From: Capsicum annuum
Taxonomy: Eukaryota; Streptophyta; Magnoliopsida; Solanales; Solanaceae
Direction of reading: 5' to 3'
Length of the DNA stretch: 64,000 nt
Assembly (NCBI RefSeq): GCF_002878395.1
Contig: NC_061111.1
Coordinates: 26,908,913 to 26,972,912 of the forward strand
Each line of letters starts with the position of its first letter. The stretch's first letter is position 1. Below are positions 23,401-35,691 of this stretch, in pieces. The notes beneath the pieces were generated by a model that did not search any database, was not told the DNA's origin, and saw only the letters and a program-made list of their open reading frames with translations. A program made the translations under genes and the position numbers.

Positions 23401-24716
23401 GGTAGCGATATGGACTGCATACATCTTACCCTCCCCAGACCCCACTTTTTGGGAATACACTGGGTTTGTTGTTGTAGTTGCTGGCTAGGAGCATCAAAAG
23501 TTCGTTGATATAGTAGGAATCATCGACACTAGAAACTACATACTAGAACCATGATTGTCAGTGTAAAACCTCACTTTAAGAGCTTATGCAGGGAACTCTT
23601 TCCTTGTCCTTCTATGACCTTTTGTTTGTTGTGTTCAAGAATGTATCTTTACCTTTAAATAGATTATCTAAGTATGCACAAACCATATGCAATATGATTT
23701 ATTGAATTTTGCATCATTTTTAGGGAGGTTATTTTAGTTGTCTTGATTCCGTTTGGATTGTTATATGTACCGGCCTATGCTTTTGCATCGTATCGGCTAA
23801 TTCTCATTTTATTATGTGCATATGTGCGCATCATTATCATTCAAATTTGGTCTCTGATGTTTCTCTTATTTTGAGGTTTATTAGCTCTCGAATGGTAGTT
23901 AATTCATTCATCTTTTCTTTGCATGAAAACCGTCTGAGTCCCGCACGGACTCTTTCCTGTTGCATTTTTTTGTGGGCCAATGCAGCCTATCTCTTCGAGT
24001 CGAACTCAAAAGAAAGTTCAAATTCGATAATATGGCATACAAATATAAAGAGTCGAAAGAAGAAGAAATGAGTTAAAATCCACATTCGAAGCGGTTAAGA
24101 GACAAAAGTCTCATCTGTTATTTATTTTAGCTAAATTATTGTTGTCCTTATTTATTTTATTTGCTTATTTATTCATTCATTCATTTCGGCCTCGAAGCCA
24201 AAGTTGTATTTAATACAGGTGGAGCAAATTTAGAGCCAAAAGGGCTCGAAAACTAGATCAGGATAGGTGAAATAGGCTGAAAGCCTAAACTAGTTTAGGA
24301 TAGGTTGATTTGGGTCCAATGGCCTAAATCCCTTACTTCCTCCCCTTCCCCTGGTTCTTTTTGTTTGTTTGCCTTATATGCTTTGCGAACCTAGTTAAAT
24401 CTTAGTAAAGTCACTAAAAAACTAGTTTTGCGTAAACACCAAAATATTTCTAAAACCGTTTTCTTTTCAAAAATCAATATTTTTCAAGGTTAATCAAAGA
24501 CGATTTTCAAATAGTCCGGATAACTGCAAGTTAGCGGACATTTTAGGTGCCTAACGCCTTCCTAAAATGTTAATACGAACCACTTATTCAGAATCTCTTA
24601 ACTTAAAATGATTTTCCTGTTTTAAAACGTTTGAAGTAACTCTCTAAAGGTTTCTTAATTCCTTTTCAAAATTAAGTGGCGACTCTCTTTCAAAAAGTTA
24701 AAATTTCTGCAAAACA
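20491..24716 (+). repeat. Ogre 3' LTR (4,226 bp)
   Basis: It begins TTTTGACACC, where the 5' LTR has TGTTGACACC, so the terminal TG has mutated to TT; it ends AAAACA. In a hand comparison of the first 190 bp I count about 14 differences from the 5' LTR; this is a small sample. It keeps the TATA region and the LINE/SINE tail at the same relative positions. Confidence 0.95.
23359..23480 (+). repeat. LINE/SINE-type 3' tail embedded in the Ogre 3' LTR
   Basis: This is the counterpart of 5797-5918, with the same boundaries relative to LTR sequence and a few substitutions. It ends in a TTG-rich stretch. Confidence 0.85.
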
Positions 24717-24830
24717 GTAGGGACTTTAAAGAGGATTTGGTAGTTTGAAAACGATTAAATGTGGGACTTTAAAGGTGTTTTTTTAATGTGGTTATGGTTG
24801 GTGATAATTAAATCTTTGTGACTTGATCTA
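24717..24830. repeat. Minisatellite (right part, after the Ogre)
   Basis: GTAGGGACTTTAAAGAGGATTT continues the unit broken at 2911. One more degraded unit (GATTAAATGTGGGACTTTAA) follows before the array fades. Confidence 0.85.
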
Positions 24831-24857
24831 ATTAGTTGAATTTGATTGATTCCGTAG

Positions 24858-27800
24858 ATGAAACCAGATTATAGCTGGATATATCAATGGAACAATGATA
24901 ATAGAATGGGTTGTAAGGAGGAATTTATTAAAGGTTTCAAAAGATTTATTGAACATGATAAGACACTTGATATTTGGACACATTTTTAGGTTATTCGTTG
25001 TCCTTGTGTTAGATGTGATGGTATAAATCTTGTAAGTGAAAAAGATGTAAAGGAACATCTTTATAGAAACGGGTTTCACTAGGACTTTTTAAGATTGTGT
25101 GGTATTCATGGGGATGTTGCGCAAAATAACTTTGTTGTTAGAGAAAGTGGTAGGTCTGCAGGGCTTAATGAATATCAAGATACTAGGATGACAGAAATGG
25201 TGCACTATGCTTTTGGGATGCAACACGGGGTGGACTTCAGGAAAAATGTTGAAGATTTTCCTAATAGCGAAGCGGGCAATTTCTACGAAGAGTTGCATGC
25301 TGCTAGTCATCCATTGTTTGACGGATGTTCGCACTCTCATTTGTCTATTGCTGTTAGATTATTAAGTATTAAATCTGACTGGAATATTACCGAAGGAGGA
25401 ATGGACTCAATGATAGACCTTATTATAGAGTTAGTTAACACCGGCTTAAAGGTTTCTAATTCTTTCTATAAGGCAAAAGGATGGGTGTCAAAGTTAGGTC
25501 TCTCCTCGATTAGAATTGATTGTTGTGAAAATGGCCGCATGTTATACTTTAAGGAAGATGCTAACCTAGAGTTCTGTAACTTTTATCAACACTCTCGATA
25601 TAAGCGTGGTTCTACTAGAAATCAAATTGTTATTAAGGCGATGCATTATTTACCTCTTATACCAAGGTTGAAGAGGTTGTTTGCTCCAAACAGCTTAGCT
25701 CCTCATATGAGATGGCACAGTAAAAATAGAAGGCCCACTGGTGTTATGTTTCATCCATCTGATGGAGAGGCTTGGAAGCATTTTGATGCAACTTATCCAG
25801 ATTTTGCAGCTGAGCCACGAAATATTCGATTGGGATTATGTACGGATAGGTTCTATCCTTTTTCAGTTGGTGGTGCGCCATATTCATGTTGATCCTTATT
25901 TATCACTCCTTATAATCTTCCTCCTAAAATGTTGATTACTAGTCCCTATATATTTTGGAATTATGTTATTCCTAACCCGCATAATCCCAAAAGCAGAATC
26001 GATGTCTACTTGTAACCTTTGATTGATGAACTTCAAATTTTATGGCATGAGGGGGTTGAAACTTGAGACATCTCTCTCAAACAGAATTTCAATCTGTATG
26101 CATATCTAATGTGGACTGTTAATGATTTTCCTGCTTATGGAATATTGTCTGGGTGAATGACAACTGGAAATCTGGCTTGTCCATACTGCATGGAAAAACA
26201 AAATATTTCACATTGAGATATGGCAGAAAAAATTCATGATTTGATTGCCACCGTTGTTTCTTACCACCTGATTATGAATTTAGGAGACTCAAGAATGCAT
26301 TCAGAAGGAATAAAAAGGAACATGATGGTCCACCTCCAATGTTGTCTGGTCATGACGTCTGGGAAATAGTTCAGGATTTGCCTAAAGCGAGCGAGGAATG
26401 ATTGTACAGGCTTGATGGATATGGCATTTCGCATAACTGGACTAAGAAAAGTATATTTTGAGAGTTAAAATATTGGCCAGATAATTTACTTAGATATAAT
26501 ATTGATGTCATGCATACACAGAAGAACTATTTTGACAACTTGTTCAACACAGTTATGGATGTCACCGGCAAAATAAAGGATAATCCTAAGGCCAGACTTA
26601 ACTTATCAGAATATTGCAACCGCGGAGAATTACACTTACAGCAAGGGCCCAACGGCAATGTTCTTAAGCCCAAGGCTAGTTTTACGTTCAAGTTGGACCA
26701 AAAGCATCAAATATATGAGTGGGTTCAAAGTTTGAAGATGCCCGATGGATATGCCTCAAATTTGGGAAAGAGGGTTGATATGACACAAGGAATCTTGCAT
26801 TGAATGAAAAGCCATAATTGTCATGTTTTCATGCAATAATTACTTCCAATTGCTTTTGTTGGTTTACCTGAAAACATATGGAAACCAATAACAGAGATCG
26901 GTTTGTTCTTCAAAGACTTATGTTCTACCACATTAAAAGAAGAAAATCTGGCGCGAATGGAAAGTGATATTGTTGTTATCATTAACAAGCTGGAGAAGAT
27001 TTTCTCGCCAGCGTTCTTTGATGTAATGGAATATCTTCCCATTCACCTTGTGCACGAACCACGGCTAGGAGGTCCAGTTCAAACTAGGTGGATGTATTTA
27101 TTCGCACGGTAAGCATTTACACTATATATAAATTCATACATATCTTTTTTTAAATATAGTAAACATCTAACCTTAAAATTGCACAGGGCAATTGAAAAAT
27201 TGAAAAAGGGTCCCAAAAACAAACATAGGGTGGAAGGCTTTATAGTTGAGGCATATCTTATAAGAGAAACTTCTTAATTTTTTTCATACTACTTTCGTGA
27301 TGAAGTAGCTTGTTCAAGAAATCGACCGAATCGTCATCAAAATGATGTGAATGAGCCTCATTTGCAACCGAAATCAATTTTAAATCAATTCGGTTGTAAG
27401 GCTAAAAAGACCATACCTCGATGGCTCACTCCCACGGAGCGCAAATCAGCAACTTTATATGTCTTGCTGAATTGTTCAGAAATTGAGCCCCTTCTAAAGT
27501 AAGGAGATTAAAATTTTAACATATCTTATTTGTTTACCCATTTCCTTAAAGAAACTAATTATGTTTCGCATGTTGGATGTTCAGTTCATTTAAGACTCAA
27601 TTCCATGAAAATCAAGTGTATGCATCTTTTGCAACATGGTTTAAAAATGAGGTTCGTAAGTGTATTAATATTTCTACAAAGTTTAAACATTTACATATTC
27701 CTCAACTAAAATATATATATGTACGTATAGTATTTTTAGGTACACCATTCACCAAATGCAGCCGCATACGATTAGCTCTTGAGAGATATTTCTTTGGGTC

Positions 27801-28419
27801 CAGTTGAAGTAATGCAATGTCCCAATACAAAGTAAATGCGTTTAAATTTTTCACCGAACAACACTCCAGAACAAGGAAAACAAACGATAGTGGTGTTTAG
27901 GCTAAGGGTGATGATGATGTTGATTACTTTGGCATCATACACGAGATCTTAGAATTAGAGTATGTTGGTTTCCCAATTAAAAAATTGTCCTCTTTCGATG
28001 CAAGTGGTTTGATTTAGGAACAAGAGGCACAAGAGTACATAAAGAGCATAACATCATTGAAGTAAAGCACAATAGGTCATATCCTATTTACGATTCATTT
28101 GTTCTAGCGTAAAATGCTAAACAAGTGTATTATGCTCCTTATCCGTTATGCAATGACAAGTCTGATTGGTGGGCTATAATCAAAACAAAGCCTATAGGCC
28201 GGGTGGAAGTTAAGAATGTGCTAGAGACTGTGTATCAAAATAAAATGCAGATTGATGACCAGCAAGTGGACATTGAATTAGTGGATGGTTTGAATCACCC
28301 AAAAAATATATTTGAAGAAGTTAATATTGCGGAAGAAGAGGCTGAGTGGGTAGGAGATGAGGAAACCTCCAAAGAGAGTGAATGGTTTAGTGGAGACTCT
28401 TCAGAAGAGGAGGATTAGT
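24858..28419 (+). pseudogene. CACTA TNPD-type transposase, broken (outer element)
   Basis: This would be the catalytic transposase of the outer element. The ATG at 24858 sits right after a CCGTAG splice acceptor. The first about 75 codons resemble the Transpos_assoc zinc-binding domain (CPCVRCDG), with stops near 24990 and 25080. The long open stretch 25095-25892 starts the Transposase_21 domain (LLSIKSDWNITEGGMDSM, VIKAMHYLPLIPRLKRLF), which runs on through frameshifts and stops to about 26480. A DUF4218-type region follows (26510-27110: KSHNCHVFMQ, IAFVGLPENIWKPI, FDVMEYLPIHLVHE), then DUF4216-like sequence (27816-28200: TNDSGV, DYFGIIHEILELEY). The acidic tail ends at the stop 28417-28419. 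Likely introns occur near 27110-27190 and 27500-27590. More than eight lesions make it non-functional. Confidence 0.9.
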
Positions 28420-28696
28420 TGTGTAGGTTATATTTGTTATGTATTGATGTATTTATGTTTTGTACTATATATTTACCTTTATGTTTCTTGTTTAAGATTA
28501 ATATGTAATATAATGTTTAAGATTGTTGTTTTCACTTTTCCATGATTTATATAGTAATAAAAATATTCTTGTTTATATCTCGTGTTGTTGGAGCGATTTG
28601 AAATGTGAATTAGTAACTTAAAATTAGTTACTTGGAATGTTTTGTTATATCTTCATTTTGTAGGAATTAACTACTTGTTAACTTAACATAATTTAG

Positions 28697-30401
28697 ATGT
28701 CAGGCCGAGGTGACAAGGGTAAGGGAAAAGTTGATACTACGAAATCAAAACAAGAAAAGACAACCTCTGCCTTATAGACGACCGACGGGTATTCATATAT
28801 CTGAGGGTCGGTTTGCTAACGCAACAACACGACCCTCATATTCTAGGTCGTTCGAGGATTTGATACCTACTCCTACGCATGTAGGGCCACTTCATGGGTC
28901 TAGACCAACTCATTTTGATCCTATGATGGTGCCACCGCCAGCACAGTACTATCGGATGGCCGCTGGCCCATCCAGACATCTACCATCATTGATACCCTCC
29001 TACGGCAGTCACGCAGCTTCACATAGTGATTCTTTTAGATCTATTGGGTTGTCGGATCTTCATCTTGGAGGCACTCCATCAAGTGCATCAGATTCGCCCA
29101 CACCAGTGCATCCACAATCAGTTACTAGGCAGCCTGGAGACAAAGATGATTCTAGGAGGATTTATCTTGTTCCATTTGCGAGAGGGTAAGATTTCTAAAC
29201 ATAATAATGTTATTTATTTTTTCATTACTATATTATTATGCTCTATGAAATTACTGTTTGATCTTGTGTTGTAGGTTTAGACCGGATGATAGAGTTGGAC
29301 AAAAGGTGCGAATATAAATTTCTCGACACTTCAACGGCTACTGGACCAGCTGGTAAAAGGTTCCAGAAATTGATAGGGAAAGAATGTTACAAGAATTTAA
29401 GGTAAGGATTTAACTTATCGACTACTTATTAACACTTTGTTAGAACAAAAGATTGAATATTATATTTTTGTTGTAGAAATTTTACTGGTGGGATGATGCA
29501 AAAATATTTCTTATAAAGAGGAACTTTTTCATAAGATGTAGAGCCAGATTTAATGGTCTCTTGGATTATGCCCGATCCAAATTGGTAAAACATAAGTGGA
29601 TTCCTGAAGCCGTATGGCAATAGTATCTTCGCCATTGGAGTAGGAAAGATTACCAATTGTTGAGGGAAAAAGGAAAGAAAGTCTGGGCATCATCCAAGGG
29701 TGGCTCCCTACATACTGCGGGTGCTAGAAGTACTCTTGTTGTGCTGGAAAAAATGGTATGCAACTTTTACAGTTTAAATTGTTTGTTTCTATTTAAAATT
29801 TTTAATTATTTGAACATTGATAATTTTTTCATATGCAGAAAAAAAAGGGGTAGGGAAATACCAGCTGATGAGCTATTCGAGGAGACTCATTTGAAAATAA
29901 AAAAGAACCCGACTAATGAAGATGTCTGGGTTGAAACTCCTGCAAAAGTTGTCCACATAAAAAACAAATTTTGAATTTATGAACCTTTTTCTCAAAGTTG
30001 ATATTATTCAATTATAACTACTTTAATATTTTTTTACTTTTAGTATTAACTTTACTTTGAATATAGGACGAATATACGCGTCTTATTGGTGAGTATCGTA
30101 GTAGTCAGCCTCCTAAAAGTCAGGGTGACCCAATACCCCAACATGTAGAGGAGGAGTTATGGCCAAAAGTTGTGGGTCCTACAAATAGAGGCCATTTCTA
30201 CGGATATGACAAAAGTTTTTTTCGCAATAATATTAGGTGCTCGTCCGGTGCTGCATACTCTAGCTCTTCAGTTGATAGAGAAACCATTGAAAAACTAGAA
30301 AATACGATTTCTAAACTCACTGAAGAGCTTGCTGCACAGAGAGAGAGGTTTGCTGAACAAAGAGAGGCAGAAGAAGACGGAGGAGGCAACAACATCACAA
30401 A
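28697..30401 (+). pseudogene. CACTA second gene (Transposase_24/TNPA-like), 5' part, broken
   Basis: This gene encodes the accessory DNA-binding protein type of CACTA elements. ATG 28697 opens a Gly/Lys-rich start, frame-shifted within 30 codons into a Pro/Ser-rich N-terminus (28710-29186). Introns are suggested at about 29187-29274, 29401-29476, 29755-29838 and near 29970-30065, each with GT and AG ends. The core (29477-29960) matches the plant Transposase_24 (Ptta/En/Spm) family: WWDDAKIFLI, RARFNGLLDYAR, KGGSLHTAGARST, and PADELFEETH. The next exon has a coiled coil (KLENTISKLTEELAAQRERF). A second CACTA interrupts it at 30402; the rest is at 40480-40649. Stops and shifts are present. Confidence 0.85.
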
Positions 30402-30700
30402 CACTACAAAAAATAGATCAAATTGTGGGGGTTAATTTTACGATTTTCGGGGGTTTTAAACCCCCGGAAAATGTAATTATGGCGATTTCCAAAACCCCCC
30501 GGAATACGAGCCATCACAAACAATTTGCGGCGATTTTTTATGACCCCTATAATCAATTTGCGATGGTTATTTTGCAGTGGTTACGACCCCCATAATTAAT
30601 TTGCAGCGGTTATTGACCTCTATTATTCTAAATTTAATTCTTTTTATAATAAATTTTTATTTAAAACTTGCGGGGGTTAAAACTTCCGTAATTATTTTAT
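30402..30700. repeat. Left terminal and subterminal repeats of the second CACTA
   Basis: GCGGGGGTTTTAAACCCCCGC-type palindromes and half-sites (GCGATTTNNAAAACCCCC, GCGGTTATTGACC, TGCGGGGGTTAAAAC) lie within 300 bp of the end. Similar units occupy 40310-40479. Confidence 0.85.
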
Positions 30701-31029
30701 TTTTTTTAAAATTTAGTAGGGCACATCAATTTTCAATAACTAATTTTAGATTCTAATTTTAGCTCAAATTTAATTGTTCCTTTAGGTATAACCTACAATC
30801 CAATATTTGCTCAATTCATATATCATTAATACAACATGAGTAATTAAATATTGTAATTGACAAGCATATCAAAAATACATTGAACATTAAACTTCAAAAT
30901 TAAATTTTCAACGTTAACATCTTCAAACTCCAAATTTTCAACATTAACTAGTATCTTCAAATTTCAAAATCAAATTTAAACACAAAACCTTCAATATTCA
31001 AAGATTCACTCCAACCACACAATTACATC

Positions 31030-32620
31030 ATAATAATTGAATATCCAAAACAAATACAATGAAATCAAAGAATGTCAGTAGGATCATTATCATCACGTGA
31101 TCTCCTTTCATCCATGAGCGAAATGGGTCCACTAGCCGCATCACTTGGCTACATAAAAATGCAAAGAATAAAAAATCAATCAGATAAACTGTTTGTCTAG
31201 GCTACTGGAACTAAATAGAGTAACAACATATGGTTGGAACTTGGAACTTAGAAAAAGTACATGGGTTGACTCTATTCAAATACTCAATATAAAGATAAAT
31301 TAGAGGTTCTTTAAATTTTGCACTTACCCTTGTACTAACATACAAATCTCTAATCAAGCTAAAATGGACTCCTAACAAACACTAGACCTACTGCTACTTC
31401 AAGGAAACAAATACTTTATAGAATCAACTCTAATGTTCCCAGGAGAATTTGTTTTCTAGCCAGGGGGAACAAGAAAAACAAATTCAAACATAGATATTAC
31501 ATTCCAACTATTTTATTTTCTCTTTGCAAAATTAATTAACTCACTAATAAATTAACAAAAACCAAATTAAAACCCATCGCCAAAAGAAAATATAGTGAAA
31601 ATATGTCTATTATGAAAAGAAAGTATTTCTTATTTATTAACTAGAATATGAGAAAATCAGGAAATGCCCAAAAGACCAAAGAACTCAAGATCCAAAAAAT
31701 GACTAAAAGAAATAAAGAAAACTAAGTAGCACTCCAGATATAGAGTGGTAATTGGATTATGCAACTTGTGTACCTTGCATAATATGGAAAGTCATCAAAT
31801 GACTTCTATATTTTGTCTGTAAATGATTGCAGCATAAATTTTTTCCATAACTGCAGCAGATTTGGAAAACATCTCTGAAGTTGAGACAGGTATTGATTCT
31901 GTAGTCCCCCGTCTTTCCTCCAGTATCAGTTAATAAATATGTTTTTAGTTATATATGGATCAGTCTATGAGCTCATACCAAGAAGGCTAAAAGAAACAAT
32001 GCAGCCAATGACACAGCGTTGCCTGCCTCTGTTCAAGAGGGAAGATAATCTCACTAGTTATGTTGCTGATATTTGCAGCGAAATCTACTTCAAGGCCATC
32101 AAACTTGTAGAAATGGATAATTCAAAATCAGAATAACAAGGGAAGGAGACAAATCATTTATTGAAAATAGATCTCGACATAGGTATGAAAATACTGACAA
32201 ATCAAAAGCACGAGCAATAGCTAATGCATATTCTACCTGATTTTTGATATTCAGCAATTCACTTCTTCCGACATTGGTCCCAACATCTGAAGGTGACTTA
32301 ACTGTAAGTTCATCCAATAGTAGCTGAAACATCTATATAGAACAATGTCAAGGATATTTAATCATAAAGATAAGAAATAGTAAGAGAGTAACAGAAACCA
32401 AAAAGGCTAAGCAAATACAAATGGAATCACAATAGCTGCTACAACAACATGTAGAGGATACGTAAGCATTATTTTCCACTTGACCCAAGACAACTTCATC
32501 GCCTGAATTGAGAAAGAAAAAAGAATATTTGCTAATGGTCTTTTCAATGACTTGTACACGTTCACTTCCTTTTCTCTCAAGCAAAGCCACCCACTTGCCT
32601 TGATGCTGATCATTTCCAAA
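31030..32620 (-). other. Exon-like fragments of unknown origin in the second CACTA
   Basis: On the minus strand, several short stretches have the look of exons. One at about 31075-31140 is preceded by an AG acceptor and ends in a stop with a hydrophilic, acid-rich reading. One at about 32238-32330 reads LLLDELTVKSPSDVGTNVGR between AG and GT. One at about 32440-32505 reads GDEVVLGQVENNAYVSST. A plus-strand frame (31939-32136) also looks coding-like, so strand and origin are uncertain. I do not recognise the parent gene or genes. They may be captured host exons, as seen in other non-autonomous CACTA elements. Confidence 0.35.
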
Positions 32621-32629
32621 AACTATGAG

Positions 32630-34130
32630 TAATCTATATACAATATGAAGTTCACCTCAGAAAATAATCAAACAAATGTCAACTAATGTAGTCCTTCAAT
32701 ATGCGACATGTAACATGTTCATATTTAACTAATGTAGTCCTCCAAGTGTCTAAAAATAGTTTGCTTCAACTGCCTGAAGAGATTTTTAAAGATACTACAG
32801 ATATTTATGATCAAGAAAAGATATGTGCATCAGCATAGGAAAAAAAAATCTTTCTTTTGTTTGGAAAAGCATCTTCATATGATACTGAAATTTTCTCCAG
32901 TAGACAATATGTTTTTGAACTATGACAGCAAACAAACTTAAACTATTGAACAAAGATAAAAGTCAAGGTAGTCCAAATTTAGAGCACTATATTTCCAAGC
33001 CATATAAAGTACGTCATTGCATCAGCAGGAGTGTCTATGTTCGTACCAACCGCCAAAAAAATCTTATCAACATCTACGTTGGGTTCTGCAGTATATACAT
33101 TCTATTAGATATTAAATCTATAAACCAAAATTCAACAGAAAAATAGTTAATCAAAAACAAACACGACTAAAAGAAAACCTCCGAATACTCTGATATGAGT
33201 CGGCACCAAGGCTTGTCTAATACAAAACCAACTCTAAGAGCCTATTAAGAATTGCTCTAGGAAAATACTGACAGACAGGACAAGAAAATATTTTCGGCTG
33301 GAGCAGGGGGGAACCAGAATGTCGCGGATAGAAAGAATAAATCTTCTTAGTGAGACCAAATATGAACTGGGGATGAACACATTTTCCTAAGAAGTAGTGT
33401 CTATGCTTTGATTTATTGGTGCTTTTGAAATAGTTAATTTAGATATTGGGAGAAAACTAATTAAGAGACTCCCCTGGAAAAGTTAAGTCAACTCTTCCAA
33501 GAATCAAATAATGCCTATAAATCCTTGTGAACCATAGCACAAACTGCGCACACAGAGTACACAAATATGTATGTTATAAAGATACATATGAGAAATTAAC
33601 ATCACCTTATGATACCAGCTTTTTGTTTATGGATCAGGATTATGAAAGTTTAATAATAATACACAACTTTTGAAGAACTAGTCTATATTAAGTAAAAGAC
33701 GTGCTCAAAATTAAATTAAATAGATGGATCTAGAGAAAATTTGATTTGAAGAAATAGAACATATTACTACAATACTGTTCAAAGTGAAATGATTTAGCTA
33801 ATGAGGAGGAATACAACAAATTAAGATGAGCAGGTTGCTCTAGTCATGGTGCCTCCACTTTCAACCAAGAGGTTAAGATTTAAGTCAGCTAGAAAACTAC
33901 TGCAGGCTCATGCGAAAGAGAGTTTGAATGAGGGGACTTGACCCCCAAAAGAAAAACAAAACACAAAATTAAGTAGCAGCATTGAACTGTACAGGTAGCC
34001 AACAAGAAACAGAATTAATATCCATGCAAAACGAAGTAATGTAAGTCCTGAGAAAGTCCCTTACCTACTAGGTTTCAACCAAGCTCCAAAATGTAAGAGA
34101 GAGTGAAAATTAAACATTTGAAAAGAATTG
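32630..34130. other. Second CACTA interior, no recognised content
   Basis: AT-rich sequence with short scattered ORFs; no domain or terminal motif seen. Confidence 0.5.
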
Positions 34131-34141
34131 GACTAGCTCGG

Positions 34142-34241
34142 GTGCCGAGTATTGCCAAAACCTTGTCGCCGGCCTTGAAACTTTTTACATTAGATCCTAC
34201 CTCTACAACCTCTCCTCCCACGTTGGTAGCTGTTACAACCA
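34142..34241 (-). pseudogene. Captured exon fragment, quinone-oxidoreductase-like (MDR family)
   Basis: Read on the minus strand, a TTGTAACAG acceptor precedes an open segment encoding TNVGGEVVEVGSNVKSFKAG followed by DKVLAIL. This is the GroES-like segment of medium-chain quinone oxidoreductases, such as the chloroplast envelope type, where a (D/N)VAGEVVEVG...FKAGDKV sequence is conserved. Only about 30 residues are present, with no catalytic or NADPH-binding part, so it is a fragment. It lies inside a transposon and is best explained as capture of part of a host gene. Distinguishing which paralogue it came from is not possible here. Confidence 0.65.
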
Positions 34242-34624
34242 AAATCAGTTTAGAGAACCATAAACCAACAAGAATAAAATGCATATTACAATACATCTAG
34301 CAACTATGCCTAAAATTAAAGATAATGTCTAGGTTGTCTTGATGTCTTCACTAGTTAACTTCCTATTCGAGTACATTACCATTAACAATAATTGATGTTA
34401 TTCAGCAAAGTTGATCTTCCTAGTGTCATCAAACTTTCATTAATTCTATTTTTTCTGAATTCAAGTTCAGATCCACTAACTCATTAAATGCTACACAAGC
34501 AAAATAAACTCCATTTCTAACAACTTTATGACCGCAAATCATTTGCCTATCAAATTCTTCACCTTTTTATGTTATCATTCTCGATCTCTCAGATACTTTA
34601 CACTGATGTACAATACACTACCTA

Positions 34625-35150
34625 CACTACAAGAAATTTTTCCTATAGTGGCGACAAAAGTCGCTACAAAATCTCCTAAAATCGCCACTAAATAGTTATA
34701 GTGGCGACAATTGGGTCGTGGCTAGTACTTCCGTAACTAAAAGTCATTAGTGACAACAATTTGGAGTTGCCACAGTAAACAATCATTTGTGGCAACACTC
34801 ATCGCCACAAAAAGTAAACAAATGCGCCAAAAAAATATTTTTGTAACACAAATCTTGGCCAAGTCGCTAATGAAACAAGTGAATTAGCTACGACCTTGTC
34901 GCCACAAAAGCCAAATTTACTAGTAGCAACTATTATCTCGATGCTAAAAATTAATATTTGCAGCGACTAATGTTGACACAAAAAGTGTAAATTAATAGTA
35001 GCAAACTTTCATTTTGCTACTGAAAAATGACTTTTAATGGCGGAAAGAGTTGCCGCAAAACTATTATACCATTTGTGGATGAAGAACAACTTTTAGCAAC
35101 AATAGTCGCTACAAAAACTATTAATTAGATACAAATTCTTTTTTTAATGA
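34625..35150. repeat. Left terminal and subterminal repeats of the third CACTA
   Basis: Many variants of AGTGGCGACAAAAGTCGCTA and its half-sites (GTCGCCACAAAA, GTTGCCACA, TCGCTACAAAA) occur in both orientations. The unit differs from those of the first and second elements. Confidence 0.85.
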
Positions 35151-35691
35151 CAAAATTATTACCATAAATATTAATTAAACAAAATATAGTGTCCAAAATA
35201 ACGGTAAATTTTGAGTCCAACCAAATTCTCTCAAATTAATTTATAGCTACTGAAAGCATCCAATACTATTTTACAAACCGTCAAAGAATTCTCAAGTCGA
35301 TATTATAAATCCTTCAATCTAGAAACCCAATTGCATATTATATAGAACTTAAGTGCCATTTTATGCATATGCATATGATATAAACTTTCACTGCACGCCT
35401 TCAAGACCTTCTTTGGTAGACCCAACATTGTTGAAGAATCTTGTCCCTCTTATTGATAAGCACGACATTATTGTGAAAGTTTCTCATAATTTAGAGCACA
35501 TACCAAATTAAAAATCAATAACATAATAGCTCAGGCACTTCAAAAGATAAATCAATAACATATGTTGTATCCTCTGTAAAAACTAAGTTAAAGAATTACC
35601 AACTAACAAGAAAATCACTAGCATAGCATTTCCTAATAGAAACTAATTAGCATCAAAATTTAATATAGGGCTCTGTGTGCAAGCACCCAAT

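Larger units (their letters stand above)
2912..24716 (+). mobile_element. Ogre (Ty3/Gypsy, Tat lineage) LTR retrotransposon, full length but dead
   Basis: This element of 21,805 bp has two LTRs of about 4.2 kb, a tRNA-Arg-type primer binding site, an ORF1 upstream of gag, gag, protease with G-patch, reverse transcriptase, RNase H, a second archaeal-type RNase H, integrase, a long repeat-rich 3' spacer and a polypurine tract. Large size, long LTRs, ORF1 before gag and dual RNase H are hallmarks of the Ogre/Tat clade. It is flanked by GTAGA (2907-2911) and GTAGG (24717-24721), a 5 bp target duplication with one change. All coding regions contain stops and frameshifts. The LTRs differ at several percent of positions by eye, so the insertion is not recent. 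Confidence 0.95.

Noticed and set aside
34075..34296. A 73-codon minus-strand ORF as a small gene
   Set aside because: Only the central about 30 residues resemble a protein family, bounded by a splice acceptor, so it is an exon fragment with intron on one side.
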